Shown: positions 35,764 to 45,729, counted from the stretch's first letter. The stretch: 64,000 nt of DNA from an uncultured Prevotellaceae bacterium (GCA_946186505.1 CAMHNI010000007.1:61608-125607), one strand, 5' to 3'. Notes: generated by a model not told the origin, from the sequence alone. Made by a program: numbers and translations.

Positions 35764-36927
35764 TTAGTACTCGAAGGTGCCGAACTCGCTCTTGATGGTC
35801 AGCGAGCGGGATCCTTCCTCGATGTGGCCCACCACCTGTGCGTCGATGTTGAACGACTTTGAGACGGCGATGACCTGGTCGGCAACCTCCGGGCGGACGT
35901 AGATCTCCATGCGGTGACCCATGTTGAACACCTGGTACATCTCGCGCCAGTCGGTGCCGGAACACTCGTGGATGGCACGGAACAGCGGGGGCACGGCGAA
36001 CATGTTGTCCTTGACGACGCGGCAGTTGTCGCCGACGAAGTGCAGCACCTTGGTCTGGGCACCGCCCGTGCAGTGGACCATGCCGTGAATCTCGGGTCGC
36101 AGGTCGTCAAGCAGCCGCTTGATGACGGGAGCGTAGGTGCGGGTGGGGGAGAGCACGAGCAGACCGGCGTTGACGGGTGAGCCGTCAACCGCATCGGTGA
36201 GGCGGTAACGGCCACTATAGACGAGGTCGTCGGGCACGGCATGGTCATAGCTCTCAGGATAGTCTGCGGCCAGGTATTTGGCGAAGACATCGTGGCGTGC
36301 CGAAGTCAGTCCGTTCGAGCCCATGCCGCCGTTGTAGCGGTGCTCGTAGGTGGCCTGTCCCGTGCTGGAGAGTCCCACGATGACATCTCCCGGGCGGATA
36401 TTGGCGTTGTCGATGACATCGCTGCGCTTCATGCGGCAGGTGACTGTGGAATCGACGATGATGGTGCGCACGAGGTCGCCCACATCGGCCGTCTCGCCGC
36501 CGGTGGGCCAGATGCCGATACCCATCTCGCGCAGTTCCTGTAGCAGTTCGTCCGTACCATTGATAATGGCCGAGATGACTTCGCCGGGAACGAGCATCTT
36601 GTTACGTCCGATGGTTGAGCTGACGAGGATGTTATCGACGGCGCCTACGCAGAGCAGGTCGTCGGTGTTCATGACGATAGCATCCTGTGCAATGCCCTTC
36701 CAGACGCTGAGGTCGCCTGTCTCACGCCAGTACATGTAGGCCAGCGACGACTTGGTGCCGGCACCGTCGGCATGCATGATGTTGCAATACTCAGGATCGC
36801 CGCCCAGGATATCGGGGATAATCTTGCAGAAAGCCTGCGGATAAAGTCCCTTGTCGATGTTCTTGATAGCGGCGTGTACATCTTCCTTGGCGGCACTCAC
36901 GCCGCGCATCATATAACGGTTGTCCAT
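35764..36927 (-). CDS. purM: Phosphoribosylformylglycinamidine cyclo-ligase (AIR synthase-like)
   Basis: 'MHADGAGTKSSLAYMYWRETGDLSVWKGIAQDAIVMNTDDLLCVGA', 'PTGGETADVGDLV', 'GLSSTGQATYEHRYNGGMGSNGLTSAR'. Confidence 0.85.
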   Translation of the reverse strand: MDNRYMMRGVSAAKEDVHAAIKNIDKGLYPQAFCKIIPDILGGDPEYCNIMHADGAGTKSSLAYMYWRETGDLSVWKGIAQDAIVMNTDDLLCVGAVDNILVSSTIGRNKMLVPGEVISAIINGTDELLQELREMGIGIWPTGGETADVGDLVRTIIVDSTVTCRMKRSDVIDNANIRPGDVIVGLSSTGQATYEHRYNGGMGSNGLTSARHDVFAKYLAADYPESYDHAVPDDLVYSGRYRLTDAVDGSPVNAGLLVLSPTRTYAPVIKRLLDDLRPEIHGMVHCTGGAQTKVLHFVGDNCRVVKDNMFAVPPLFRAIHECSGTDWREMYQVFNMGHRMEIYVRPEVADQVIAVSKSFNIDAQVVGHIEEGSRSLTIKSEFGTFEY

Positions 36928-36940
36928 AACTTCACACTTA

Positions 36941-36974
36941 TTTCATTTCTCATTTCTCATTCCTCATTTCTCAT
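36941..36974. repeat. Heptad-like tandem repeat TTTCTCA/GAGAAAT overlapping aroE stop
   Basis: tttcatttctcatttctcattcctcatttctcat. Confidence 0.8.
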
Positions 36975-37710
36975 GCCAGAACTCCCATGACGCAAATGCC
37001 TGCAGGAGCAGCATTTCGAGACCGTTCTTGACGTCGGCTCCCCGTTCACGGCCCCGTTTCATGAAAAGCGTCTCGTCAGGGTTATAGATGAGGTCGTAGA
37101 GTATGTTGTGGTGGTCCATGGCCTCGTATGGCAGTAGCGGCCACTCCTCGGTGTGGGGGTACATGCCTAAGGGCGTGCAGTTGACGATGACGTTGTACTC
37201 CTTGACCACCTCGGGTGTGATGCTCTGGTACTGGATGGTGTCAGGACGCTCGTAACGGCTGACGAACACCGTTTCCAGTCCTAAAGATTTCAGACCGTAG
37301 TTGATGGCCTTCGACGCACCGCCGGTGCCGAGTACCAGTGCTTTCTTGTGCCACTTCTTGTCAAGCATCGGCTCAATGCTTTGTGTGAAGCCGATAACGT
37401 CGCTGTTGTAACCCTTCAGTTTGGTTTTCCTGCCCTCATGGGTTACGCGTATGACGTTGACGGCCCCGATGGCCTGTGCCTCTGGCGTGATGCTGTCTAA
37501 GTATTCCATCACCTTTTCCTTATAGGGTATGGTGACGTTCAGCCCACGCAGGTTGGGGTTGGTGTCAAGGACCTCCTGCAGCTGGTCTATGCTGCGGAGT
37601 TCGAAATTCTCATACTTGGCATTGATGCCCTCATCGGCAAACTTCTGGTTGAAGTAACTGATGGAGAACGAGTGTCCTAAGGGGTAGCCAATTAATCCAT
37701 ACTTATCCAT
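36964..37710 (-). CDS. aroE: Shikimate dehydrogenase
   Basis: 'YGLIGYPLGHSFSISYFNQKF', 'GLNVTIPYKEKVMEYLD', 'VLGTGGASKAINYGLKSLG'. Confidence 0.93.
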   Translation of the reverse strand: MDKYGLIGYPLGHSFSISYFNQKFADEGINAKYENFELRSIDQLQEVLDTNPNLRGLNVTIPYKEKVMEYLDSITPEAQAIGAVNVIRVTHEGRKTKLKGYNSDVIGFTQSIEPMLDKKWHKKALVLGTGGASKAINYGLKSLGLETVFVSRYERPDTIQYQSITPEVVKEYNVIVNCTPLGMYPHTEEWPLLPYEAMDHHNILYDLIYNPDETLFMKRGRERGADVKNGLEMLLLQAFASWEFWHEK

Positions 37711-37721
37711 TGTGTTCGTGT

Positions 37722-38456
37722 CTATTTAGTTGCAAAATACATCGTACAGATACCGAAGGTAAGGCGCCTGAAACGTGCCTCGCCGAATCCGGCTTTCTTC
37801 ATAATACCGACCATCTGCTCGCCTTGCGGAAAGGCTTCGATGGTCTTTGTCAGGTAAGAGTAGGCGCTGCTGTCCTTGCTGATGAGCCGTCCATAGACGG
37901 GTAGCACCGTGTGCGAATAGATGTGAAAGAGCTGCTTCATGGGGAACTTCACCGGTGTGGTCAGTTCGACGATGCTTAGGTGACCGCCCTTGCGAAGCAC
38001 GCGGCACATCTCAGAAAGTCCGCGGTCGAGGTCGGCAAAATTGCGGATGCCGAAGGCCGCTGTCACAGCATCGAACGTCTCGTCCTGATAGCTCAGGTTC
38101 AGGCAGTCCTCCTTGGCGAAAGAGATAACAGCTGACAGTCCCGCCTGCTGCACCTTCTGGCGTCCAATCTCCATCATGCCTTCGCTGATGTCGGCTCCCA
38201 CAATCCGTTCGGGCTTCAGCATCTGGGCGGCAAGGATGGCAAAGTCACCCGTTCCCGTAGCGATGTCGAGCATCGCCTTCGGGCTGTAGGGTGCCAGCTG
38301 GCCGATAGCCTTGCGGCGCCATCCGCGGTCGATGTCCCACGACAGGCGGTGGTTCAGACGGTCGTAGGTAGGGGCGATGTTGTCGAACATCTGCTCCACC
38401 TGACTGGCTTTTTCGCCGTCGTTGTAGGGTTTGATCTGCTCTTGCTTGTAGCTCAT
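37722..38456 (-). CDS. ubiE: Demethylmenaquinone/ubiquinone methyltransferase
   Basis: '[32 protein letters not shown]', 'ATGTGDFAI', '[24 protein letters not shown]'. Confidence 0.93.
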   Translation of the reverse strand: MSYKQEQIKPYNDGEKASQVEQMFDNIAPTYDRLNHRLSWDIDRGWRRKAIGQLAPYSPKAMLDIATGTGDFAILAAQMLKPERIVGADISEGMMEIGRQKVQQAGLSAVISFAKEDCLNLSYQDETFDAVTAAFGIRNFADLDRGLSEMCRVLRKGGHLSIVELTTPVKFPMKQLFHIYSHTVLPVYGRLISKDSSAYSYLTKTIEAFPQGEQMVGIMKKAGFGEARFRRLTFGICTMYFATK

Positions 38457-38475
38457 GGGGCTGATGGGTACTGTC

Positions 38476-39426
38476 TTATCTGGCTTTCAGCCACTCGGTG
38501 ACGTTGCGCTCGATGCGGGCGGCAATGTCACCTTCCTCTGTTGCTTTGTCGAAGCGCTCGCCGACGATGTGCTCGTACAGCTCGATATAGCGGTCACTGA
38601 CGCTCTCGGCATAATCGTCGGTAATCTCGGGCATCACCTGTCCTGGCTCGTTCATGAAGTCGTGCTCGATGAGCCACTGGCGCACGAACTCCTTCGAGAG
38701 CTGACGCTGCGGCTCGCCCTTGGCCAGCTTCTCCTCGTAGCCGTCAGCATAGAAGTAGCGGCTGGAGTCGGGCGTGTGGATCTCGTCGATGAGGATGACC
38801 TTGCCGTCGCGCTTGCCGAACTCATATTTTGTATCCACCAGGATAAGGCCACGCTTGGCGGCAATCTCCTGACCACGAGCGAAGATTTTGCGTGTGTAGT
38901 CCTCCATCACGGCGTAGTCTTCAGCCGATACCAGTCCCTGCGCGATGATTTCCTCACGTGAGATGTTCATGTCGTGACCCTCGTCGGCCTTGGTCGTCGG
39001 CGTGATGATAGGCTCGGGGAACCGCTCGTTCTCCTTCATGCCGTCGGGCAGGCGTACGCCACACAGCTCACGGCAACCGTTCTTGTACTCGCGCCAAGCC
39101 GAGCCGGTCAGGATGCTGCGGATAATCATCTCCACGCGAAAGCCCTCGCACTTCAGTCCGACGGTCACCATCGGGTCGGGCGTTGCCAGCTTCCAGTTGG
39201 GGCAGATGTCGGTGGTGGCATCCAGGAACTTCGCGGCTATCTGGTTCAGCACCTGGCCCTTGAAGGGAATGCCCTTGGGCAGCACCACGTCGAACGCCGA
39301 GATGCGGTCGGTGGCGACCATCACCAGCAGGTCATCATTAATGTCATACACGTCACGGACCTTGCCGTGATAAACGCTCTGTTGTCCATCAAAGTGGAAC
39401 TCTGTCTTTGTTAATGCTTTTGCCAT
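38476..39426 (-). CDS. purC: SAICAR synthetase
   Basis: '[47 protein letters not shown]', '[32 protein letters not shown]'. Confidence 0.93.
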   Translation of the reverse strand: MAKALTKTEFHFDGQQSVYHGKVRDVYDINDDLLVMVATDRISAFDVVLPKGIPFKGQVLNQIAAKFLDATTDICPNWKLATPDPMVTVGLKCEGFRVEMIIRSILTGSAWREYKNGCRELCGVRLPDGMKENERFPEPIITPTTKADEGHDMNISREEIIAQGLVSAEDYAVMEDYTRKIFARGQEIAAKRGLILVDTKYEFGKRDGKVILIDEIHTPDSSRYFYADGYEEKLAKGEPQRQLSKEFVRQWLIEHDFMNEPGQVMPEITDDYAESVSDRYIELYEHIVGERFDKATEEGDIAARIERNVTEWLKAR

Positions 39427-39438
39427 TATATTTACTGA

Positions 39439-40410
39439 TTACGATATACTACTAATTTCCGGATTCTCACCCTTCGTTTCCTTGTCGAAGGCTTCGTATG
39501 CGTTGACGATGCGTGTCACTAATTTATGGCGCACGATGTCGCGGCGGTCCAGGTTGACCACGCCGATGCCCTCTACATTATTTAATATATGCAGTGCCTC
39601 AATGAGTCCGCTCTTCTGCGTGCGGGGCAGGTCTATCTGCGTCATATCGCCGGTGATAATCATCTTTGTGTTCCAGCCCATGCGGGTGAGGAACATCCGG
39701 ATCTGGGCAGGGGTAGTGTTCTGGGCCTCGTCAAGGATGACCACGGCGTCGGAGAGCGTGCGGCCACGCATGAAGGCCAGCGGTGCTATCTGGATGATGT
39801 GCTTCTCCATCATGTCCTGCAGCTTCACCTGCGGCAGCATGTCCTCAAGGGCATCGTAGAGCGGTTGCAGGTAGGGGTCTATCTTGTCCTTCATGTCGCC
39901 CGGCAGGAAGCCTAATTTCTCGCCGGCCTCCACGGCGGGGCGGCTCAGGATAATCTTCTTGGCCGACTTTTCCTTCAGTGCCTTGACGGCCAGGGCTATC
40001 GACAGGTAGGTCTTGCCGGTGCCTGCAGGTCCAACGGCAAACACCATGTCATTCTCCTTATAAGCCTCTATCAGCCGCTGCTGATTCGCCGAGCGCGCCT
40101 TGATAGGGCGGCCCGACATGCTATAGACAACCACGTCGTCGGGCACGTCCTTCGGTCGCCCACCCTTGACGATGTCGAGTATGTCTTCATCACGTAACGA
40201 GTTGAACTTCAGTATATGTCTGCGTATTTGTTCGATATTCTCTTCAAACGCAGCCATCTGCTCCTCATCACCCAACACGCGGATGACGTTATCGCGAGCC
40301 ACGATGCGCAACTTCGGGAACAGCGACCTTATTATCTGCAGGTGGCTGTTGCCTACGCCGTAGAACATCACGGTGTCTATATCCTCAAGTACAATATGCT
40401 TCTCTATCAA
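39439..40410 (-). CDS. phoH: PhoH family protein (TTG start)
   Basis: 'VFAVGPAGTGKTYLSIALAVKAL', 'FMRGRTLSDAVVILDEAQNTTPAQIRMFLTRMGWNTKMIITGDMTQIDLP'. Confidence 0.93.
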   Translation of the reverse strand: MIEKHIVLEDIDTVMFYGVGNSHLQIIRSLFPKLRIVARDNVIRVLGDEEQMAAFEENIEQIRRHILKFNSLRDEDILDIVKGGRPKDVPDDVVVYSMSGRPIKARSANQQRLIEAYKENDMVFAVGPAGTGKTYLSIALAVKALKEKSAKKIILSRPAVEAGEKLGFLPGDMKDKIDPYLQPLYDALEDMLPQVKLQDMMEKHIIQIAPLAFMRGRTLSDAVVILDEAQNTTPAQIRMFLTRMGWNTKMIITGDMTQIDLPRTQKSGLIEALHILNNVEGIGVVNLDRRDIVRHKLVTRIVNAYEAFDKETKGENPEISSIS

Positions 40411-40439
40411 CCTGTCAACAGTTTTTTGAATTCAGAGCG

Positions 40440-40447
40440 CAAAGTTA
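40440..40447 (-). promoter_or_regulatory. -7 box TAACTTTG upstream of phoH
   Basis: caaagtta on plus strand. Confidence 0.6.
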
Positions 40448-40521
40448 CGCAAAAATTCGCTAACCGCCGCACGTTTTTCGGATTATTTTGCGGAAATGCT
40501 TGTCGGTTTCCGATTTTGTTT

Positions 40522-40529
40522 GTAACTTT
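40522..40529 (+). promoter_or_regulatory. -7 box TAACTTTG upstream of RluA-like gene
   Basis: tgtaactttgctccctgatATG. Confidence 0.65.
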
Positions 40530-40539
40530 GCTCCCTGAT

Positions 40540-41436
40540 ATGAGAATGAACACAGGAAAAAATACGCCGGGAGACTACACTCACTACACTGTGAAGGAGC
40601 GAACCCCGCTATTGGAGTGGCTGCTCGCCAACGTGTCTGGCAGCCGCTCGAAAATCAAATCCACCCTTCAGGGGCGTGGTATCAAGGTTGACGGCAAGAC
40701 CATCTCGCAGTATGACTTCATGCTGGAGCCGGGCATGAAGGTGGCTGTGTCGAACACCAAGCGCAACCAGCAGGGTTTCAAGAGCCGCTATGTCAAGATA
40801 GTCTATGAGGACCGCTGGCTCATCGTCGTCGAGAAGGCCGTCGGCATCCTTTCCATGGCTGCCGGACACTCTACGCTGAACGTCAAGGCCGTGCTAGACG
40901 ACTACTTCAAGAAGAGCCGTCAGAAGTGTACGGCACACGTCGTCCACCGCCTGGACCGTGACACCAGCGGGCTGATGGTCTATGCCAAGGATATGGAGAC
41001 GGAGCAGGTGCTGGAGCACAACTGGCACGACATCGTCTATGACCGCCGCTACGTGGCTGTCTGCTCAGGCGAGATCGTGGAGGATGAAGGCACCGTGGCT
41101 AACTGGCTGAAGGACAACAAGGCATACGTCACCTATTCATCGCCTACGGACAACGGCGGCAAGTACGCTGTGACCCACTGGCACGTGCTGGACCGCACGA
41201 CAGAGCTGTCACTGGTGGAGTTTAAGCTGGAGACGGGGCGCAAGAACCAGATTCGCGTTCACTCTGCCGACATGGGACACCCTGTCTGTGGCGACGTGAA
41301 GTACGGTGACGGTACCGACCCTTTGCACCGCCTGTGCCTTCATGCCTGGCTGCTGTGCTTCACCCATCCCGTGACGGGCCAGCCTATGGAGTTCGAGACC
41401 CCCGTTCCCGTGGCGTTCAGGAAATTGTTCAAGTAA
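40540..41436 (+). CDS. RluA-family pseudouridine synthase with S4 domain
   Basis: S4-like 'LLEWLLANVSGSRSKIKSTLQGRGIKVDGK', 'VVHRLDRDTSGLMVYAKD', 'LETGRKNQIRVHSADMGHPVCGDVKYG'. Start set at ATG after the promoter box. Confidence 0.92.
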   Translation: MRMNTGKNTPGDYTHYTVKERTPLLEWLLANVSGSRSKIKSTLQGRGIKVDGKTISQYDFMLEPGMKVAVSNTKRNQQGFKSRYVKIVYEDRWLIVVEKAVGILSMAAGHSTLNVKAVLDDYFKKSRQKCTAHVVHRLDRDTSGLMVYAKDMETEQVLEHNWHDIVYDRRYVAVCSGEIVEDEGTVANWLKDNKAYVTYSSPTDNGGKYAVTHWHVLDRTTELSLVEFKLETGRKNQIRVHSADMGHPVCGDVKYGDGTDPLHRLCLHAWLLCFTHPVTGQPMEFETPVPVAFRKLFK

Positions 41437-41443
41437 GTTTTGT

Positions 41444-41596
41444 ATGGAAAATATCGGTTATTATCTGTTTCTGCTGGCAGCCATCATCGTGGCCTTCCTC
41501 ATCATCAAGAAGGTGACGACCTGTCTGCTGAAGTCGGTGGTGCTTATCGTGCTGGCCGCCGTGCTGGCCTACGTTTACTTCTTCTACCTCAGATGA
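41444..41596 (+). CDS. Predicted 50-aa membrane miniprotein (not in supplied ORF track)
   Basis: ATG...TGA open frame MENIGYYLFLLAAIIVAFLIIKKVTTCLLKSVVLIVLAAVLAYVYFFYLR; two hydrophobic stretches; ATGA overlap with next CDS. Confidence 0.65.
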   Translation: MENIGYYLFLLAAIIVAFLIIKKVTTCLLKSVVLIVLAAVLAYVYFFYLR

Positions 41597-43161
41597 CCAG
41601 CGAGTACCAGGTACGGGTGCTGCCCCACGTGGCAGCCAGTGGCCAGAAACTCAGGGAGTGGCTGGCCGATGAGTACGGCTTTGATGTGCGCACCTGCCAG
41701 GGTGTGCGCATCCTGAAGCGCAGCATCGATGCCCGCCAGCGTACCATCTTCGTCAACCTGAAGGTGCGCGTCTATATCAACGAACAGCCTGCTGACGACG
41801 AGTATGTGCATATGGACTACGGCGATGTCAGCGACCGTCCCCAGGTCATCGTCGTGGGTGCCGGGCCCGGCGGCCTGTTTGCTGCCCTCAGACTCATTGA
41901 ACTGGGTTTGCGCCCGGTGGTGCTCGAACGTGGCAAGAACGTCCACGACCGTAAGCGCGACCTGGCTGAAATATCGCGCACCCAGCAGGTGGATGGCGAG
42001 AGCAACTACTGTTTCGGCGAGGGTGGGGCAGGAGCCTACTCTGACGGCAAGCTCTATACCCGCTCGAAGAAGCGCGGCAACATCGACAAGATACTGAACG
42101 TGTTCTGCCAGCACGGCGCTTCTACAGACATACTGGCCGACGCTCATCCGCATATTGGCACCGACCGGCTGCCACGGGTCATCGAGAACATGCGCAACAC
42201 CATCATCCGCTGTGGCGGCGAGGTACACTTCCAGACTAAGATGACGCAGTTGCTGATTGACGGCGACACGGTTGTCGGTGTGGTGGCTGGTGACAGGGAA
42301 TTCCGCGGACCGGTCATCCTGGCAACAGGCCATTCGGCCCGTGACGTCTATCGCTACCTGGCTGAGTCCAAAACAGAAATCGAGGCCAAAGGCATTGCCG
42401 TCGGCGTGCGATTAGAACATCCGTCCGTGCTGATCGACCAGATACAGTATCACTCGAAGCAGGGACGCGGAAAGTACTTACCAGCAGCTGAATACGCTTT
42501 TGTTACTCAGGTGGATGGACGTGGTGTCTATTCGTTCTGTATGTGCCCAGGTGGCTTCGTCATCCCAGCTGCCACCGGACCAGAGCAGATAGTCGTCAAC
42601 GGCATGAGTCCTGCTAATCGCGGTACGGCGTGGTCTAACAGCGGCATGGTGGTCGAGGTGCGTCCGGAAGACATAGAAAGTGAAGAGAGAGAAGTGAAAA
42701 GTGATGAACTGGGGGTGATGAGGTTCCAGGAACAGCTGGAACGGCTGACCTGGCAGCAGGGCAACCGTCGGCAGACGGCACCTGCACAGCGCATGGCCGA
42801 CTTTGTCAACAGTCGTCTGAGCTTTGACCTGCCCCGCAGCAGCTATGCCCCTGGGTTAGTGTCCAGCCCCTTGCACTTCTGGTTGCCGCAGATGATAGGC
42901 CACCGTCTGCAGGAAGGCTTCAAGACCTTCGGACGGCAGGCACACGGGTTTCTTACCAACGAGGCCGTGCTCATAGGTGTCGAGACCCGTACCAGCAGTC
43001 CTGTGCGCATTGTCCGCGACCATGAGACCCTGCAGCACATCCGTCTGCGCGGGCTTTTCCCATGTGGCGAGGGTGCCGGTTATGCCGGTGGCATCGTCTC
43101 GGCGGGTGTCGATGGCGAACGGTGTGCAGAACAGTGCGCCGAGTTTCTCGGCGGGGTGTGA
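41593..43161 (+). CDS. FAD-dependent NAD(P)-type oxidoreductase
   Basis: 'VIVVGAGPGGLFAALRLIELGLRPVVLERG', 'SNYCFGEGGAGAYSDGKLYTRSKKRG', 'LFPCGEGAGYAGGIVSAGVDG'. Confidence 0.88.
   Translation: MTSEYQVRVLPHVAASGQKLREWLADEYGFDVRTCQGVRILKRSIDARQRTIFVNLKVRVYINEQPADDEYVHMDYGDVSDRPQVIVVGAGPGGLFAALRLIELGLRPVVLERGKNVHDRKRDLAEISRTQQVDGESNYCFGEGGAGAYSDGKLYTRSKKRGNIDKILNVFCQHGASTDILADAHPHIGTDRLPRVIENMRNTIIRCGGEVHFQTKMTQLLIDGDTVVGVVAGDREFRGPVILATGHSARDVYRYLAESKTEIEAKGIAVGVRLEHPSVLIDQIQYHSKQGRGKYLPAAEYAFVTQVDGRGVYSFCMCPGGFVIPAATGPEQIVVNGMSPANRGTAWSNSGMVVEVRPEDIESEEREVKSDELGVMRFQEQLERLTWQQGNRRQTAPAQRMADFVNSRLSFDLPRSSYAPGLVSSPLHFWLPQMIGHRLQEGFKTFGRQAHGFLTNEAVLIGVETRTSSPVRIVRDHETLQHIRLRGLFPCGEGAGYAGGIVSAGVDGERCAEQCAEFLGGV
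42676..42708 (+). repeat. Purine-rich heptad-like insertion within the FAD oxidoreductase ORF
   Basis: gaa AGTGAAG AGAGAGA AGTGAAA AGTGATG aa, encoding ESEEREVKSDE. Confidence 0.6.
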
Positions 43162-43207
43162 AAATCATTTGAACGGGCAAAAGTTTGGCCGTTTCGAAAA
43201 TAATGCT

Positions 43208-43215
43208 TATCTTTG
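43208..43215 (+). promoter_or_regulatory. -7 box TATCTTTG upstream of mazG
   Basis: Matches TAnnTTTG, upstream of the ATG at 43246. Confidence 0.65.
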
Positions 43216-43245
43216 TCCGCAAATTTCTAATAATCAATTTACAAG

Positions 43246-44115
43246 ATGCATACACGAGAGGAACAGATGGAGGCTTTCGGACGGCTGCTCGACGTGCTCG
43301 ACCAGTTGCGCGAGAAATGTCCGTGGGACCGAAAGCAGACTAACGAGTCGCTGCGTCCCAACACGATAGAGGAGGTCTATGAGTTGGCCGATGCACTGGT
43401 GCGTGATGACCGTAAGAATATCTGCAAGGAGCTGGGCGACGTACTGATGCATGTCATGTTCTATGCCAAGATTGGTTCGGAGACAGGCGATTTCGATATG
43501 GCCGATGTCTGCCGCATGCAGGCCGACAAGCTCATTTTCCGCCACCCTCATATCTACCATCCCTCGCAGGTGGGTGCCGATAACCCACGACCGTTGCCCT
43601 ATGTGCCAGAGAACGAGGCCGATGTCGAGCAGCAGCGTGAGTTCTCGCAGGCCAAGACCTCAGAACAGGTGCTGCAGAACTGGGAGCAGATCAAGCTCAA
43701 GGAGAAAGACGGCAACAAGACCGTGCTCAGCGGCGTGCCTGCGGCACTGCCCTCGCTCATCAAGGCCTACCGCATACAGGACAAGGCCCGTAACGTAGGC
43801 TTCGACTGGCAGCAGCGTGAAGACGTGTGGGCTAAGGTCCGCGAGGAGTTGGACGAACTGCAGGCTGAACTGGAGCGCGAGGACAAGGAGCGCTCTACTG
43901 CCGAGTTGGGCGACTTCCTCTTCTCGGTCATCAACGCTGCACGGCTCTACAAACTCAACCCCGAGAATGCGCTGGAGCACACCAACCAGAAGTTCATACG
44001 CCGCTTCGGCTACATCGAGGAACACAGCATCCGTGCAGGACGGCCACTCACCGAGATGTCGCTTGAGGAGATGGATACCCTGTGGAACGAGGCGAAAAGA
44101 ATTGAAAAAGAGTGA
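43246..44115 (+). CDS. mazG: Nucleoside triphosphate pyrophosphohydrolase
   Basis: 'LREKCPWDRKQTNESLRPNTIEEVYELADAL', second MazG-like domain 'ELGDFLFSVINAARLYKLNPENALEHTNQKFIRRF'. Confidence 0.93.
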   Translation: MHTREEQMEAFGRLLDVLDQLREKCPWDRKQTNESLRPNTIEEVYELADALVRDDRKNICKELGDVLMHVMFYAKIGSETGDFDMADVCRMQADKLIFRHPHIYHPSQVGADNPRPLPYVPENEADVEQQREFSQAKTSEQVLQNWEQIKLKEKDGNKTVLSGVPAALPSLIKAYRIQDKARNVGFDWQQREDVWAKVREELDELQAELEREDKERSTAELGDFLFSVINAARLYKLNPENALEHTNQKFIRRFGYIEEHSIRAGRPLTEMSLEEMDTLWNEAKRIEKE

Positions 44116-44136
44116 TTTAGATAAAACGCAAATGCT

Positions 44137-44802
44137 ATGAAAAAGACTGCATTCCTATTGACGGCAGCTGTCGTGGCTACGGCCATAAGCAGCTGTGGGG
44201 GTAAAAATCCGCAGCCTCAGGAGGAGACTGTGGCCGACAGCTCGGCTGTGGTGATGATAAACCGTGACTCCACCCTTTACGGCATCTGTGGCGACGGTTC
44301 GGCCATGAACACGCTGCAGCTGATAACCGACGTGGGTGACACGGTGACACTGAGCATTGCCGATGCCAATGACAGGGGTCAGTGCTTCGGCGGCTTCCAG
44401 ACCGGCGACCGCATGGCTGTCATCCTGAAGGACAAGAATACCGCCCGACAAGTCATCAACCAGTCGGCCATGCTTGGCGACTGGGTCATGCCCAATCCCT
44501 TGGACGGCAGCTCAGAGATGGGCATCCGCATACAGGAAGGCGGCATTGCCGAGAGCATAGACCAGCCATCGACTATCTACCGTTCCTGGCGCCTGTTTAA
44601 CGGCAAGCTCGAACTGGTGTCGGTGCGCGAGGGCGGTGCCGAGGTGGTCGAGACCAACCTTTACGACATTATCTATATCGGCCCCGATTCACTGGTCTTC
44701 AAGGACGCTGAGGACACCTACGAGTACTCCCGCTTCCGGATTCGCGAGAGTCATGTGAACATCCAGTTGGAGGAATCATCGTTCGACGATTTCAAAATGT
44801 AA
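44137..44802 (+). CDS. Lipoprotein, lipocalin-like
   Basis: Lipobox 'AISSCGG'; beta-rich remainder. Confidence 0.7.
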   Translation: MKKTAFLLTAAVVATAISSCGGKNPQPQEETVADSSAVVMINRDSTLYGICGDGSAMNTLQLITDVGDTVTLSIADANDRGQCFGGFQTGDRMAVILKDKNTARQVINQSAMLGDWVMPNPLDGSSEMGIRIQEGGIAESIDQPSTIYRSWRLFNGKLELVSVREGGAEVVETNLYDIIYIGPDSLVFKDAEDTYEYSRFRIRESHVNIQLEESSFDDFKM

Positions 44803-44808
44803 TCACTT

Positions 44809-45729
44809 GTGGAGCCGTTCAGAATTCATATCCTGGGATGTGGCAGCGCACTGCCCACCATGCGTCACTATCCCTCGGCACAGATTGTCGAGGTGCGCGA
44901 GAAACTCTTCCTGGTCGATTGCGGTGAGGGGGTGCAGCTGCAGCTGCGCCGTCTCCACATACGCTTCACCAAACTCAGTCACGTCTTTATCAGTCACCTG
45001 CATGGCGACCACTGTTTCGGTCTGATAGGTATGATATCCACCTTCGGACTGCTCGGACGTACAGCCACGCTGCACGTCCATGCCCATCCCCTTTTGGGCG
45101 ATATGCTGCGTCGCCAGATGGATCTATTCTGCCGCGACCTGGGGTATGAGGTGGAGTTCCATCCCATTGATGCTACGCGTCATGACGTCATTTACGAGGA
45201 CCGTTCGCTGACCGTCGAGACCATACCTCTCTGTCATCGGTTACCCACCTGCGGCTTTCTCTTCCGTGAAAAACCGTCGCTGCCGCACATCAGGCGAGAC
45301 ATGATAGACTTCTACCGCATTCCCACGTCGCAGATTATGAACATCAAGAATGGTGCCGACTGGACCATGGACGACGGTACTGTGGTGCCCAACAGCCAAC
45401 TGGTGTTGCCTGCCGACCCTCCCCGCAGCTACGCCTACTGTAGCGACACCCGCTACATGCCTGAACTGCACCAGCTGCTCAAGGGTGTCACCACTCTCTA
45501 CCATGAGAGCACATACGGTGAGGATAATCTGCAGAAAGCTGAGAAGTACAATCACTCAACAGCTCGGCAGGCAGCCATGGTGGCACGCGATGCCGGTGTC
45601 CACCAGCTGATTCTGGGTCATTACAGTTCGCGCTATGAGGACGAGAGCGTGCTGCTCGACGAGGCTCGTCAGGTTTTTCCCAACGTCCGTCTGAGCAACG
45701 AGCTTGATGTCATTCCCGTCCTCCCTTAG
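44809..45729 (+). CDS. rnz: Ribonuclease Z
   Basis: 'ILGCGSALPTMRHYPSAQIVE', 'FISHLHGDHCFGLIGMISTFGLLGR', 'YCSDTRY', 'LILGHYSSRY'; start codon is non-ATG (GTG/TTG region) in the track. Confidence 0.92.
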   Translation: MEPFRIHILGCGSALPTMRHYPSAQIVEVREKLFLVDCGEGVQLQLRRLHIRFTKLSHVFISHLHGDHCFGLIGMISTFGLLGRTATLHVHAHPLLGDMLRRQMDLFCRDLGYEVEFHPIDATRHDVIYEDRSLTVETIPLCHRLPTCGFLFREKPSLPHIRRDMIDFYRIPTSQIMNIKNGADWTMDDGTVVPNSQLVLPADPPRSYAYCSDTRYMPELHQLLKGVTTLYHESTYGEDNLQKAEKYNHSTARQAAMVARDAGVHQLILGHYSSRYEDESVLLDEARQVFPNVRLSNELDVIPVLP

